A DNA stretch of 5,895 nucleotides from Nitrososphaeraceae archaeon (GTDB lineage: Archaea > Thermoproteota > Nitrososphaeria > Nitrososphaerales > Nitrososphaeraceae), in the NCBI GenBank assembly GCA_030038695.1, contig JASHSN010000501.1:1-5895 (forward strand), in the 5' to 3' direction. Position numbers and translations under genes: made by a program. The number at the start of each line of letters is the position of its first letter. Position 1 is the stretch's first letter. Shown here in pieces: positions 1-5,296 of the stretch. The notes below the pieces were generated by a model. The model ran no database searches and was not told the origin of the DNA. It saw only the letters and a list, made by a program, of their open reading frames with translations.

Positions 1-212
1 TTCATAACATGACTAAGGAGTTGGTCATGAAAGCATCATTGTATAACATGTTTGTTGCTATGAAGATGTAGACGGATAGATAGAGTACGAAGTAATAAGT
101 GAATTGTGCAACAGAGCTATACGATGGGAGAAAAAACTAGAAAACTACGTAGCTATGTTACATTTTGCTTGTACATGTATTACTTACAGAGCAGCAGGAC
201 TTTTCGCATAGG
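1..212. other. Unassigned stretch before the pstB remnant
   Basis: No gene can be supported here. Short open stretches exist (for example ATG at 9 to TAG at 69-71, and ATG at 124 to TAG near 217), but neither looks like a known protein. If the downstream remnant is truly pstB, this is where its Walker B and H-loop coding sequence should lie. I could not find a clear DEPTSALD or VTHNM match in any plus frame. A faint resemblance around 127-180 (a lysine-rich helix followed by a hydrophobic strand) is too weak to claim. Confidence 0.3.
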
Positions 213-315
213 CTCTTAGTAGAGACGATAGGGCGTAATACGACAAAGATATTTGAGAACCCTGAAAAAGAGCTTCGGATCTTCGGAACGCTATATATCT
301 GGTAAATTTGGTTAG
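213..315 (+). pseudogene. pstB: 3' remnant of phosphate ABC transporter ATPase PstB
   Basis: PstB is the cytoplasmic ATPase of the PstSCAB phosphate importer. Two pieces of its conserved C-terminal tail are visible in different frames. Codons 213-275 read LLVETIGRNTTKIFENPEKEL, in one frame, like the family's 'G.LVE.G.T..IF.NP...L' segment. Codons 283-315 read SERYISGKFG followed by TAG, like the family ending 'LTE.YI.G.FG'. The two frames differ by a net gain of 7 nt around 275-281, where CTTCGGA occurs twice (273-279 and 281-287). Removing TCGGATC there rejoins them as ...EKELSERYISGKFG. The ATPase core is not recognisable upstream. phoU begins 7 nt after the stop, the usual pstB-phoU order, which supports the call. 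Inference from short matches, but two independent matches plus gene order make it fairly strong. Confidence 0.66.
291..299 (+). promoter_or_regulatory. Possible TATA box for phoU
   Basis: CTATATATC lies with its centre about 28 nt before the TTG at 323, the spacing expected for a leaderless archaeal transcript. The same bases are also codons for the conserved YIS of the PstB tail, so the match may be coding coincidence. Since pstB appears dead, phoU would need a promoter of its own, and this is the only candidate close by. Confidence 0.3.
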
Positions 316-322
316 ATCATTA

Positions 323-976
323 TTGACTAGACTCTTGGATCTGGGCATAGATCGTGTTCGAAATATCATGAGAGATATGGCAGCGCTATCTGAGCAATCC
401 GTATTGACATCCATTGAATCTTATGACAAAGGAGCCAGTGTAAAAAAACAAATATTTGAATGGTCGGAAAAGCTACGCTTACTACAAGATGAAGTAGCCG
501 ATCTTGCAATTGAATTAATAGCACTTTACCAACCTGTCGCCACCGATCTGCGGTTTATTAGATCCTCCATGGAAATTGCTTATGGTTTTTCTAGATTTGG
601 ACGTTATGCCTATGACATTGTAGACGTGCTCGAAACAATGGGTCCTCTCCCTAACTGTGATAAGACTGCGGTTTTGGGAATGGCCAGTACCGTGAGAGAA
701 ATGATGTTACTCAGCGTGGCCTCACTGGATTCACACGATAAAAATGCATCCGCTAAACTCTATCAGATGGATGATACTGTTGACGCTCTATATAGGAAGT
801 ATTTACATGAAGTCATTACTCAGCAGAATGATGAGGACAAAAGGGAGACGGACCCCCGTTGCTATATCTCAGCCTTATTAATATTGAGGTATTTAGAGCG
901 AATTTCTGATCATGCCTGTTACATAGGCGACTCGATTCATTATATCGTAACAGGAAGGTCAAGTCCCAGACGTTAA
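323..976 (+). CDS. phoU: PhoU-family phosphate uptake/signalling regulator
   Basis: PhoU proteins are cytoplasmic all-helical proteins made of two three-helix bundles; they restrain the Pst phosphate transporter and phosphate signalling. With the TTG at 323 the protein is 217 residues, normal for the family, and starts MTRLLDLGIDR. An upstream in-frame TTG at 308 would overlap the pstB stop, so 323 is preferred; no ATG or GTG is available near the N-terminus. Residues 68-79 (LYQPVATDLRFI) match the conserved linker before the third helix of the first repeat. The second repeat carries the metal-binding signature LERISDHACYIG at about 191-202. The equivalent first-repeat segment, FSRFGRYAYDI at about 89-99, lacks the acidic E and D, so probably only one of the two metal clusters remains. 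The frame is open and intact. It directly follows the pstB remnant, so it was probably the last gene of a pst operon. No membrane or DNA-binding segment is present. Confidence 0.9.
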   Translation: MTRLLDLGIDRVRNIMRDMAALSEQSVLTSIESYDKGASVKKQIFEWSEKLRLLQDEVADLAIELIALYQPVATDLRFIRSSMEIAYGFSRFGRYAYDIVDVLETMGPLPNCDKTAVLGMASTVREMMLLSVASLDSHDKNASAKLYQMDDTVDALYRKYLHEVITQQNDEDKRETDPRCYISALLILRYLERISDHACYIGDSIHYIVTGRSSPRR

Positions 977-1010
977 CTAACACAATATGTAGATACATTT
1001 GAATGAGTCA

Positions 1011-1020
1011 TAATATAATG
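1011..1020 (+). promoter_or_regulatory. Weak TATA-like element before the membrane protein gene
   Basis: TAATATAATG is AT-rich and TATA-like and lies between phoU and the next reading frame. A start site about 25 nt downstream would give a leader of at least 55 nt before the open frame at 1097. No Shine-Dalgarno or start codon anchors the assignment. Confidence 0.2.
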
Positions 1021-1096
1021 AATCTTCAGATAAAAAATTAGTAATTCGTATTGCATAGGCTGGCTCCCATAGTGTTGGCATTCTTGTTACCATTAG

Positions 1097-2008
1097 GCGT
1101 GTGATCGGAACATAATAATTCTCAACAGAACAACCCTTTTCTTACGAGTCTTTATAGCAATTATTGCATCGGATTCTATCATCTTTTTCGCAGAAATAAA
1201 CAGTAAAGACTTTTATTCGAATTGGCTTATAACTATTAACGCTTCAATTGCTGCAGGTCTAGCAATATTTTTAGTATACAAACAGAAATTTTGTGGACTT
1301 GGTAAAACACACACAGCCCTCGCAGTGGGTTTGATCATGTGGCTTTTTGCTGACATTATCTGGGCATTCTATCAGCCCGTGCTAGATATTGTGCCACCCA
1401 TTCCATCCGTCGCTGACTATCTATGGTTAGGTGCTTATGGATTTATTGGCTGTTATCTATTCATGACATATGAGGAGTTTCAAAAGAAATTTAATTTCGG
1501 TAGAAAAGCCCTCATTGCAAGTATAATTGGCAACGCCATATTTCTTTGCTATATTATAGTGCTGACTGCAAATTTATCTGTGCTAACTAGTCCAAGAGGC
1601 ATTCAAATGTTTGCGGTTATAGTTGCTTATCCCATCTTGGATGCAACTTTGATGGTTCCAGCAATCGTAATTCTTGTAGAATTTCGAAAAGAGCCTCTAT
1701 GGTTTACTCCTTGGATATGTGAAACTTTAGGTATTTTTTTGATAGCGATATCAGACAGCTGGTTTGCACTTATTGTTCTAACGTCTTTAGTAGAAGAGTT
1801 ATGGTTGTCTGCACTGTTTTTTGCAGCTCATTTCCTTGTCATGGCTGGAGGATTACTCTGGTATATCAAATTGCTAATTCCACACACCACAGATACTCAA
1901 CACCAAAAAGAAGTGGAGACCAGGGTAGCGCCTCCAACCTTGATCGAAAAGAGGACCGATAAAAGTAAAGGAATAGCTCCAACAATTGGAATAGCTGTTG
2001 CCGCATAG
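1097..2008 (+). CDS. Polytopic membrane protein, start codon missing or unresolved
   Basis: An open frame runs from the stop at 1094-1096 to the TAG at 2006-2008. The first ATG, GTG or TTG in it is GTG 1325 (227 residues), yet the 76 codons before that are plainly of the same protein: they encode two further hydrophobic helices (about 1139-1198, with SDSIIFFAEI, and 1223-1276) and a charged loop. The full stretch shows about eight membrane helices, the others near 1316-1390, 1409-1475, 1505-1570, 1600-1680, 1700-1785 and 1800-1880. PSVADYLWLGAYG (about 1403-1441) and AYPILDATLMVPA (about 1625-1663) resemble motifs of the multi-helix membrane sensor domains that precede histidine kinase or GGDEF modules in other organisms; here no such output domain follows. 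The hydrophilic tail ends in KGIAPTIGIAVAA, which looks more like the signal peptide of the next gene than a tail of this one. Either the start codon has been lost, a rare codon (ATA 1112/1115, ATT 1118) is used, or a frameshift near 1097-1104 joins a short hydrophobic frame beginning at TTG 1051 or GTG 1072. Function unknown. Confidence 0.65.
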   Translation, partial: ACDRNIIILNRTTLFLRVFIAIIASDSIIFFAEINSKDFYSNWLITINASIAAGLAIFLVYKQKFCGLGKTHTALAVGLIMWLFADIIWAFYQPVLDIVPPIPSVADYLWLGAYGFIGCYLFMTYEEFQKKFNFGRKALIASIIGNAIFLCYIIVLTANLSVLTSPRGIQMFAVIVAYPILDATLMVPAIVILVEFRKEPLWFTPWICETLGIFLIAISDSWFALIVLTSLVEELWLSALFFAAHFLVMAGGLLWYIKLLIPHTTDTQHQKEVETRVAPPTLIEKRTDKSKGIAPTIGIAVAA

Positions 2009-3305
2009 ACTGTGTTCTAGTATTTCCTTCCTCTCCTCTAAAGACACTATTTGCCAATACAAATTCTGAAGTAATAATACCTCCATATGACGGAAAACAG
2101 ACTACAAAATTAGGTGCCCTAATTCCATTAAGTGGTGCATTATCATCTCTTGGTGAATCCCAAGCGGCAGCCCTGAAGGTTGCAATTAAAGATGTGAATG
2201 GATATTTTTCAAAAACTAATTCAAAAACTAGAGTTGGCCTCATTATAGAGGATACACAATCAAACCCTGCGAATAGTCTTGAGAGGCTCAAAAACTTGGC
2301 TGCAAAAGGTGTAAGAATAGTCATCGGTCCAGCAACTAGCGAAGATGTACAAGAGGTAGAAGATTACGCTAATAAAAACGGGATTTTGATTATTAGCCCC
2401 TCTAGCACTGCACGTTCTCTTTCCGGAGGATATAACGTATTTCGGTTTGTACAGGATGACACTCACCAAGCTGAAGCGATATCTAGGCACATGTGGCATG
2501 ACGGAATACGGGTAGTTGTCCCTATCTGGAGAACCGATGTTCGTGACATGATATTGTTAGCGCGGTGAAAAAAGATTTCGGGAAGCTAGGCGGTATAGTG
2601 TTGGATGGTATCGGATATGCACCTCGCACAGGGGACTTTTCTACAAGCCTTAACAGGATAAATTTTATCATTTGGGACCAAGATCTGAGATCTTTAAGCT
2701 CGAAAGTAACCCAGGCAATAGATCGCTTTGGGGCCGATAAAGTAGGAGTGTATCTTGTAGCTTTTGACGAACTAGTACCTATCTTCATTGAAGCACAAGA
2801 ACAGCCTGTACTGTCCATGGTAAAGTGGTATGGCAGTGGAACTACCGCCCTGAATAATAGGGTTGTAAAAAATGTAGAAGCCATTTTCGAGGCAAAAACA
2901 GATTTTATTAACCCAATATTTGGAGTCGATAATAATAGCTACAAGTTTAAAGTCGTAGACGATCAGATTCAAGAGATGATAGGCAGGGTTCCTAGATCTT
3001 ACGCAGAGGTTGCTTATGATGCATTTTGGGTAGCGGCTCTAACAGAAAACGTCACTGCAGAAACTAAAGATATCAACTCTTTAAGGAAAACGTTCTTGCA
3101 AATAGCTAATTCATATACAGGGATTACTGGTAATACGAGTCTCGACGAAGCGGGATATAGAAAGTATGGAGACTACGATTTTTGGGCTGTCAGAGCTAGT
3201 GATGTTACTGATAACGATCACAGCATATTTGAATGGAAGAAGATTGGTGTATTTAAGTCCGATGCAAACACCATACCGCCCATCTCAAAAAAGTTGCATT
3301 CGTAG
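2009..3305 (+). pseudogene. ABC transporter substrate-binding protein (Leu/Ile/Val type), frameshifted
   Basis: The product resembles Peripla_BP_6 / LivJ-type extracellular binding proteins, which capture amino acids or related small molecules for an ABC importer. The first lobe lies in one frame up to about 2546: KLGALIPLSGALSSLGESQA (from 2107), an IEDTQSNP segment, then VRIVIGPATSEDVQEV and IISPSSTA, the typical ligand-pocket strand. The second lobe lies in another frame from about 2550 to the TAG at 3303: DIVSAVKKDFGKLGG, YAPRTGDFS, GADKVGVYLVAFDE, KWYGS and YAEVAYDAFWVAAL. One missing base near 2544-2550 separates the lobes; restoring it gives ...WRTDVRGHDIVSAVKKDF. No ATG, GTG or TTG occurs in the first-lobe frame before GTG 2194, which already lies inside the lobe. 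A plausible signal peptide (KSKGIAPTIGIAVAA, about 1961-2005) is in the membrane protein's frame and ends at TAG 2006, so a second shift lies near 2005-2015. Read as separate ORFs the fragments are 2194-2568 and 2565-3305. Repaired length, about 430-450 residues, is normal. No permease or ATPase genes are adjacent. Very probably inactive unless the shifts are sequence errors. Confidence 0.82.
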
Positions 3306-3327
3306 CTAGAAGTCTACAATTTTATGC

Positions 3328-3335
3328 TTTTTTTT
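3328..3335 (+). terminator. T-tract terminator after the binding protein gene
   Basis: Eight consecutive T lie 23 nt after the stop codon. Archaeal termination commonly uses oligo-T without a strong hairpin; only a weak 4-bp inverted repeat (GTAG/CTAC, about 3302-3317) precedes it. Confidence 0.55.
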
Positions 3336-3530
3336 CTGTTAATATGAGCTTGTAATTGTTTTCACACGTTATACTCCGACTTCGATAAGCTGTGTTATTT
3401 GTGTGAAGAATGTACTTTCATCCTTGTTTTGAATTATTCGCTGTGAACTGTAATAACGCGAAGCCTTAGCGGTACATTTTACGTCAGTGCATTTTGGCAC
3501 AAAAAAGAAGGTATTTAGGTTAGGTGAAGT
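3336..3530. other. Stretch without a supportable gene
   Basis: No plus-strand gene is visible. On the minus strand a frame from GTG 3500 to a TAA at 3369 would encode 43 residues (start VPKCTDVKCTAKASRYY) with two cysteines and ordinary codon use. It has no TATA box at the expected distance (an AAATA-like stretch sits only about 15 nt before it) and no recognisable relatives, so it is not called. The N-terminal CxxC part of the next pseudogene should lie at about 3485-3530 but could not be recovered. Confidence 0.25.
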
Positions 3531-3724
3531 ATGAAAGATGAAAAACGCGTGAGAGCAAAGGATGGGCGAAGTGGCATATAAGGAATATGTACTGTGTGTG
3601 GTGGGAAGATGTTCCAAATGGTAGGGGGACAGCAAAAGCAACAGGTAAGACTAAGGTTCCCAGCAGGCAGCGATCTAAAAAAGTAGGAAAAGTAAAGATA
3701 AAAGGAAAAAGCAAGAGAAAGTAG
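3531..3724 (+). pseudogene. Remnant of a DUF5679-like zinc-ribbon protein
   Basis: Joined frames give a small zinc-ribbon protein with a basic tail. From ATG 3531 one frame reads MKDEKRVRAKDGRSGI, a TAA at 3579-3581, then GICTVCGGKMFQMVG. This matches the family pattern 'MKN...VT.KNGRPA.KG.CP.CGTK.FR.G', with the TAA standing where a lysine codon (AAA) is expected. The tail then moves to the next frame at a run of five G (3624-3628): GTAKATGKTKVPSRQRSKK and a further lysine-rich end stop at TAG 3722-3724. Adding one G joins them. The family's first Cys pair (YCVKC near the N-terminus) is not visible upstream. Such proteins are small putative metal-binding proteins of unknown function common in archaea. 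Two lesions plus a missing N-terminus argue for a pseudogene. The tail by itself forms an ORF from ATG 3587, which could mislead annotation. Confidence 0.6.
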
Positions 3725-3852
3725 ACATTAACCCACTGCAATAGAAATATTTTGGATCATCTATGACCGTCCAAACCTGCAGCAAAAGTCCCCATGTTTA
3801 CCCGTCCGCTGATTATTATTGTTGCTAACTAAAGGTAAATAGAATGTGTAAC

Positions 3853-3863
3853 ATATAATATAT
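3853..3863 (+). promoter_or_regulatory. TATA box for the zinc-finger ORF
   Basis: ATATAATATAT is a good archaeal TATA element. Start of transcription about 25 nt downstream (near 3883) falls after the ATG at 3869 but before the ATG at 3911, which favours the latter as the start. Confidence 0.45.
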
Positions 3864-3897
3864 TAGATATGTCTGTTTACAATTTCCTCTTTGAACA

Positions 3898-3906
3898 GGT
3901 GGAGGG
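3898..3906 (+). promoter_or_regulatory. Ribosome binding site favouring ATG 3911
   Basis: GGTGGAGGG sits four bases before ATG 3911 and can pair with the anti-Shine-Dalgarno end of archaeal 16S rRNA. It lies between the two candidate starts and supports the downstream one. Confidence 0.5.
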
Positions 3907-3910
3907 ATAT

Positions 3911-4111
3911 ATGTGTGAGATTTGTGGGCATTCTTTCTCAACAGTCTCTCGCAGCGCGCATAGGTTCAGAGCATCCAGAAGCAGAACAACCAGAGATATT
4001 TTAGTGCAGTACGCCCATCTATCGAATAGATTGAGGAAACCAATCCGGTTTAAATCTTCTTTAGCCTTTCAATTGCTTTACAGTGTACTCGGCCTGTGCG
4101 TCATTATTTAG
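3911..4111 (+). CDS. Small C2H2-finger-like protein, probably frameshifted
   Basis: The start is chosen because a Shine-Dalgarno-like GGTGGAGGG and a TATA box fit ATG 3911 rather than the in-frame ATG 3869. As it stands the product is 66 residues and begins MCEICGHSFSTVSRSAH, the first half of a C2H2 zinc finger (C-x2-C-x3-F). The second histidine is absent from this frame and the rest is basic, ending in a hydrophobic stretch, with no protein-like pattern. In the frame starting at 3960 the sequence continues IGSEHPEAEQPEIF and stops at 4002-4004. Joining there (as if TA were lost from CATATA at 3959-3962) restores C-x2-C-x11-H-x4-H and an acidic ending of about 32 residues in total. I infer that the ancestral gene was this short finger protein, likely nucleic-acid binding, and that the present ORF past 3961 is out of frame. 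The finger spacing is one residue shorter than classical, so the reading is tentative. Confidence 0.45.
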   Translation: MCEICGHSFSTVSRSAHRFRASRSRTTRDILVQYAHLSNRLRKPIRFKSSLAFQLLYSVLGLCVII

Positions 4112-4207
4112 CTATACTCGAGGCAGATCTAGTCCTCTATTACCACAGCGTAGATCGTGTGGGATATACTTGGTCCATATGTACATTAGAAAAATAATTT
4201 AGATCTC

Positions 4208-4233
4208 AAAAAAGATCCTGTAAAAATAGGATC
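4208..4233 (-). terminator. Hairpin plus T6 terminator of the RHH gene
   Basis: Read on the minus strand, GATCCT, an 8-nt loop and AGGATC form a perfect 6-bp stem that is followed directly by six T (A6 at 4208-4213 on the plus strand). It lies about 30 nt past the RHH stop codon, as expected for its terminator. Confidence 0.62.
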
Positions 4234-4263
4234 GCCGGATTGATTGAATAGGATATGCTGGAT

Positions 4264-4425
4264 TCATTTCTTCTTAATTTCTTGAAGATAGAGCCTCATC
4301 GATTCTACGATAAGCGCAGTTACTGTCGTTTTCATATCTATAGCCAAATGTTTGAAATCATCAAGAAGTTCGGTAGGGATGACCACTGTAGTTTTACTTT
4401 CATCTATCGTCTCATTTCTTTCCAT
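4264..4425 (-). CDS. Ribbon-helix-helix (CopG/Arc-type) DNA-binding protein
   Basis: The minus strand encodes 53 residues from ATG 4425 to TGA 4264. Residues 11-19 (KTTVVIPTE) form the DNA-contacting beta strand, residues 18-31 (TELLDDFKHLAIDM) helix A and residues 34-49 (TVTALIVESMRLYLQE) helix B, the complete ribbon-helix-helix fold; the VVIP pattern and alternating polar residues of the strand are typical. Such proteins dimerise, with two strands inserting into the major groove, and usually act as small repressors or antitoxins. No toxin-like ORF is adjacent on the same strand, so a stand-alone regulator is likelier. An AT-rich TATA box about 26 nt upstream points to a leaderless mRNA, and a hairpin-T6 terminator follows. 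The gene is intact, unlike most neighbours, and diverges from the winged-helix gene at 4598. Its length and fold make it easy to overlook; the plus-strand ORF over the same bases (4255-4440) is a shadow. Confidence 0.82.
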   Translation of the reverse strand: MERNETIDESKTTVVIPTELLDDFKHLAIDMKTTVTALIVESMRLYLQEIKKK

Positions 4426-4440
4426 GTAACATTAATATAA

Positions 4441-4449
4441 ACAGGTATA
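4441..4449 (+). repeat. ACAGGTATA direct repeat, copy 1
   Basis: The identical 9-mer recurs at 4556-4564. This copy touches the RHH gene's TATA box; the other lies just upstream of the TATA box of the divergent gene. The arrangement would suit a shared operator, but a 9-bp match alone can occur by chance. Confidence 0.35.
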
Positions 4450-4456
4450 TTTATTT
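4446..4456 (-). promoter_or_regulatory. TATA box of the RHH gene
   Basis: On the minus strand this reads AAATAAATATA, 21-31 nt before ATG 4425, the position expected when transcription starts at the initiation codon. It overlaps one copy of the ACAGGTATA repeat, so autoregulation by the RHH protein is possible but unproven. The A/T pattern continues as a short tetranucleotide repeat (TTTA units, 4450-4462). Confidence 0.5.
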
Positions 4457-4555
4457 ATTTATTGTTTATCTTCTATATATCTGAACGTATGGATGTGTTT
4501 ATATATTAATATTAGGTCTGTCATAACGTGTTGATATGTGGCCGTAAAGACGTAT

Positions 4556-4564
4556 ACAGGTATA
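4556..4564 (+). repeat. ACAGGTATA direct repeat, copy 2
   Basis: Second identical copy of the 9-mer at 4441-4449, ending five bases before the TATA-like CATATATT at 4569-4576 and so next to the likely BRE position of the winged-helix gene. Confidence 0.35.
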
Positions 4565-4568
4565 GGTT

Positions 4569-4576
4569 CATATATT
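4569..4576 (+). promoter_or_regulatory. TATA box of the winged-helix gene
   Basis: CATATATT is centred about 25 nt before position 4598, exactly where a leaderless transcript of the full-length winged-helix protein should begin. It does not suit the first canonical start (TTG 4667), so it supports 4598 as the ancestral or actual start. Confidence 0.5.
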
Positions 4577-4597
4577 CTATGCATATTGATATAAGAT

Positions 4598-4873
4598 ACG
4601 AAGTACAGAGATAGAAACGAAATCATTGCTCAAATATTAGAAAGTGCTAACGGCAATACGATTAGATTGACGAAGATAATGTACGATGTATACCTTTCCC
4701 ATGCGATGACGAGGGAATACCTCGTACTTCTTATAAAACAAGGTCTATTAGAATATCTTGATGGAGAAAGAACATTCAAGACCACAGATAAAGGCATGAA
4801 TTTCCTACATATTCATAATAGGGTGCAAGAATTAAGCCCCCTTATTACGAAATTGCAGAGTAATGGCAGGTAG
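4598..4873 (+). CDS. Winged helix-turn-helix regulator (HTH_45-like), ACG at expected start
   Basis: The frame reads ACG then KYRDRNEIIAQILESANGN and onward to TAG 4871-4873, 91 residues, the usual size of small archaeal HTH_45 (PF14947) winged-helix proteins. Helix 1 is NEIIAQILESA (about 7-17), followed by TKIMYDVYLSHAMTREYLV (about 24-42), the family's 'KT.IMY...LSYAQL..YL' helix 2 and recognition helix, then LLIKQGLLEY, the wing EYLDGERTFKTTDKG (about 51-65) and a C-terminal helix that may pair two subunits. These proteins bind DNA as stand-alone regulators. The N-terminus is complete only if translation begins at 4598, where ACG replaces the expected ATG; the frame is closed by TAA at 4592. 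The first ordinary start, TTG 4667 (68 residues), would delete helix 1 and part of the fold. A TATA box sits 25 nt before 4598. Either ACG is used as a rare start or the gene has lost its start. Divergent from the RHH gene with a 172-nt shared control region. Confidence 0.78.
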   Translation, partial: TKYRDRNEIIAQILESANGNTIRLTKIMYDVYLSHAMTREYLVLLIKQGLLEYLDGERTFKTTDKGMNFLHIHNRVQELSPLITKLQSNGR

Positions 4874-5050
4874 ATTTCATAAAATGACATTACTAGCAAG
4901 CTGCGGTCCTGTGATCATAAAATTCCTGCGGCTTTCTTCGCTATATAAAATCGGTTACCAAAGATGTTCTATAATTCATGTTAAACCCTTTACGTCTCAA
5001 TGGTAAGTGTGTGACCAACTCTTTTCTCTGTCTGTCCAGTAATTTACAGG
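4874..5050. other. Stretch without a supportable gene
   Basis: Only short frames occur, such as a 40-residue plus-strand frame from ATG 4884 without recognisable motifs. A TATA-like TTTTATATAG lies on the minus strand at 4942-4951, but the only frame near its expected start site ends after 13 codons. Confidence 0.3.
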
Positions 5051-5233
5051 ATGTATAAAACTATGATGTTGTCTATGGGATTATTTTTGATAGGTATGGT
5101 TGGATTGTCTTATTTATCTACTGAGCATGTGGATTACCCAAGAAGCTTTACAAAAATTTGCACACGCTCCATAAGTTTTGAAACAGTACCTGATGAACCA
5201 TTAGTCAAAAGATCATACGAAGTGAGCAAGTGA
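5051..5233 (+). CDS. Unidentified small protein with one hydrophobic segment
   Basis: I do not recognise this product. The 60-residue frame begins with a short basic start and a hydrophobic run, MMLSMGLFLIGMVGLSYL (residues 5-22), which could be a signal or single membrane anchor, followed by a polar part rich in Ser, Glu and Lys ending RSYEVSK. There is no Cys lipobox. Further in-frame ATGs at 5063, 5066, 5075 and 5096 make the start uncertain; a TATA-like GTATAAAAC at 5053-5061 would, if used, give a transcript starting near 5082 and exclude all but ATG 5096, which would shorten the hydrophobic segment. It lies 63 nt before the next small ORF on the same strand. Codon use is like its neighbours. 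It may be real, or a remnant. Confidence 0.4.
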   Translation: MYKTMMLSMGLFLIGMVGLSYLSTEHVDYPRSFTKICTRSISFETVPDEPLVKRSYEVSK

Positions 5234-5296
5234 AGGGATGTTAAAGGCCGACGCGAACGAAATGAATAAGACCTCTCGTATCGAAGTATATACGTA

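Noticed and set aside
1866..2324. Long minus-strand ORF (152 aa)
   Set aside because: It is antisense to the membrane protein end and binding protein start, shows no motif, and plus-strand frames have clear family similarity.
2522..2884. Minus-strand ORF (120 aa) over the binding protein
   Set aside because: Shadow of the second lobe, which is recognisable on the plus strand.
3369..3641. Minus-strand ORFs at 3369-3641 and 3520-3741
   Set aside because: Antisense to the zinc-ribbon remnant and rich in Phe/Leu/Ser from purine-rich plus-strand sequence; only the 43-residue C-terminal part looks faintly protein-like and has no supporting signals.
4255..4440. Plus-strand ORF (61 aa)
   Set aside because: Antisense to the intact RHH gene, which has promoter, fold and terminator support.
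291..4483. CTATATATCTG occurring at 291-301 and 4473-4483 as a shared promoter motif
   Set aside because: The first copy is explained by pstB codons, and the second has no gene starting at the right distance on the plus strand.
18..5021. Ten-base inverted repeat GAGTTGGTCA (18-27) / TGACCAACTC (5012-5021) as possible element ends
   Set aside because: Several 10-mers are expected to recur by chance in a window of this size; there is no transposase, longer terminal repeat or target duplication.
5001..5041. Intron-like string: GTAAGT, a pyrimidine tract and CAG
   Set aside because: The rest of the window has archaeal promoters and gene families; removing the segment does not join any recognisable coding sequence.
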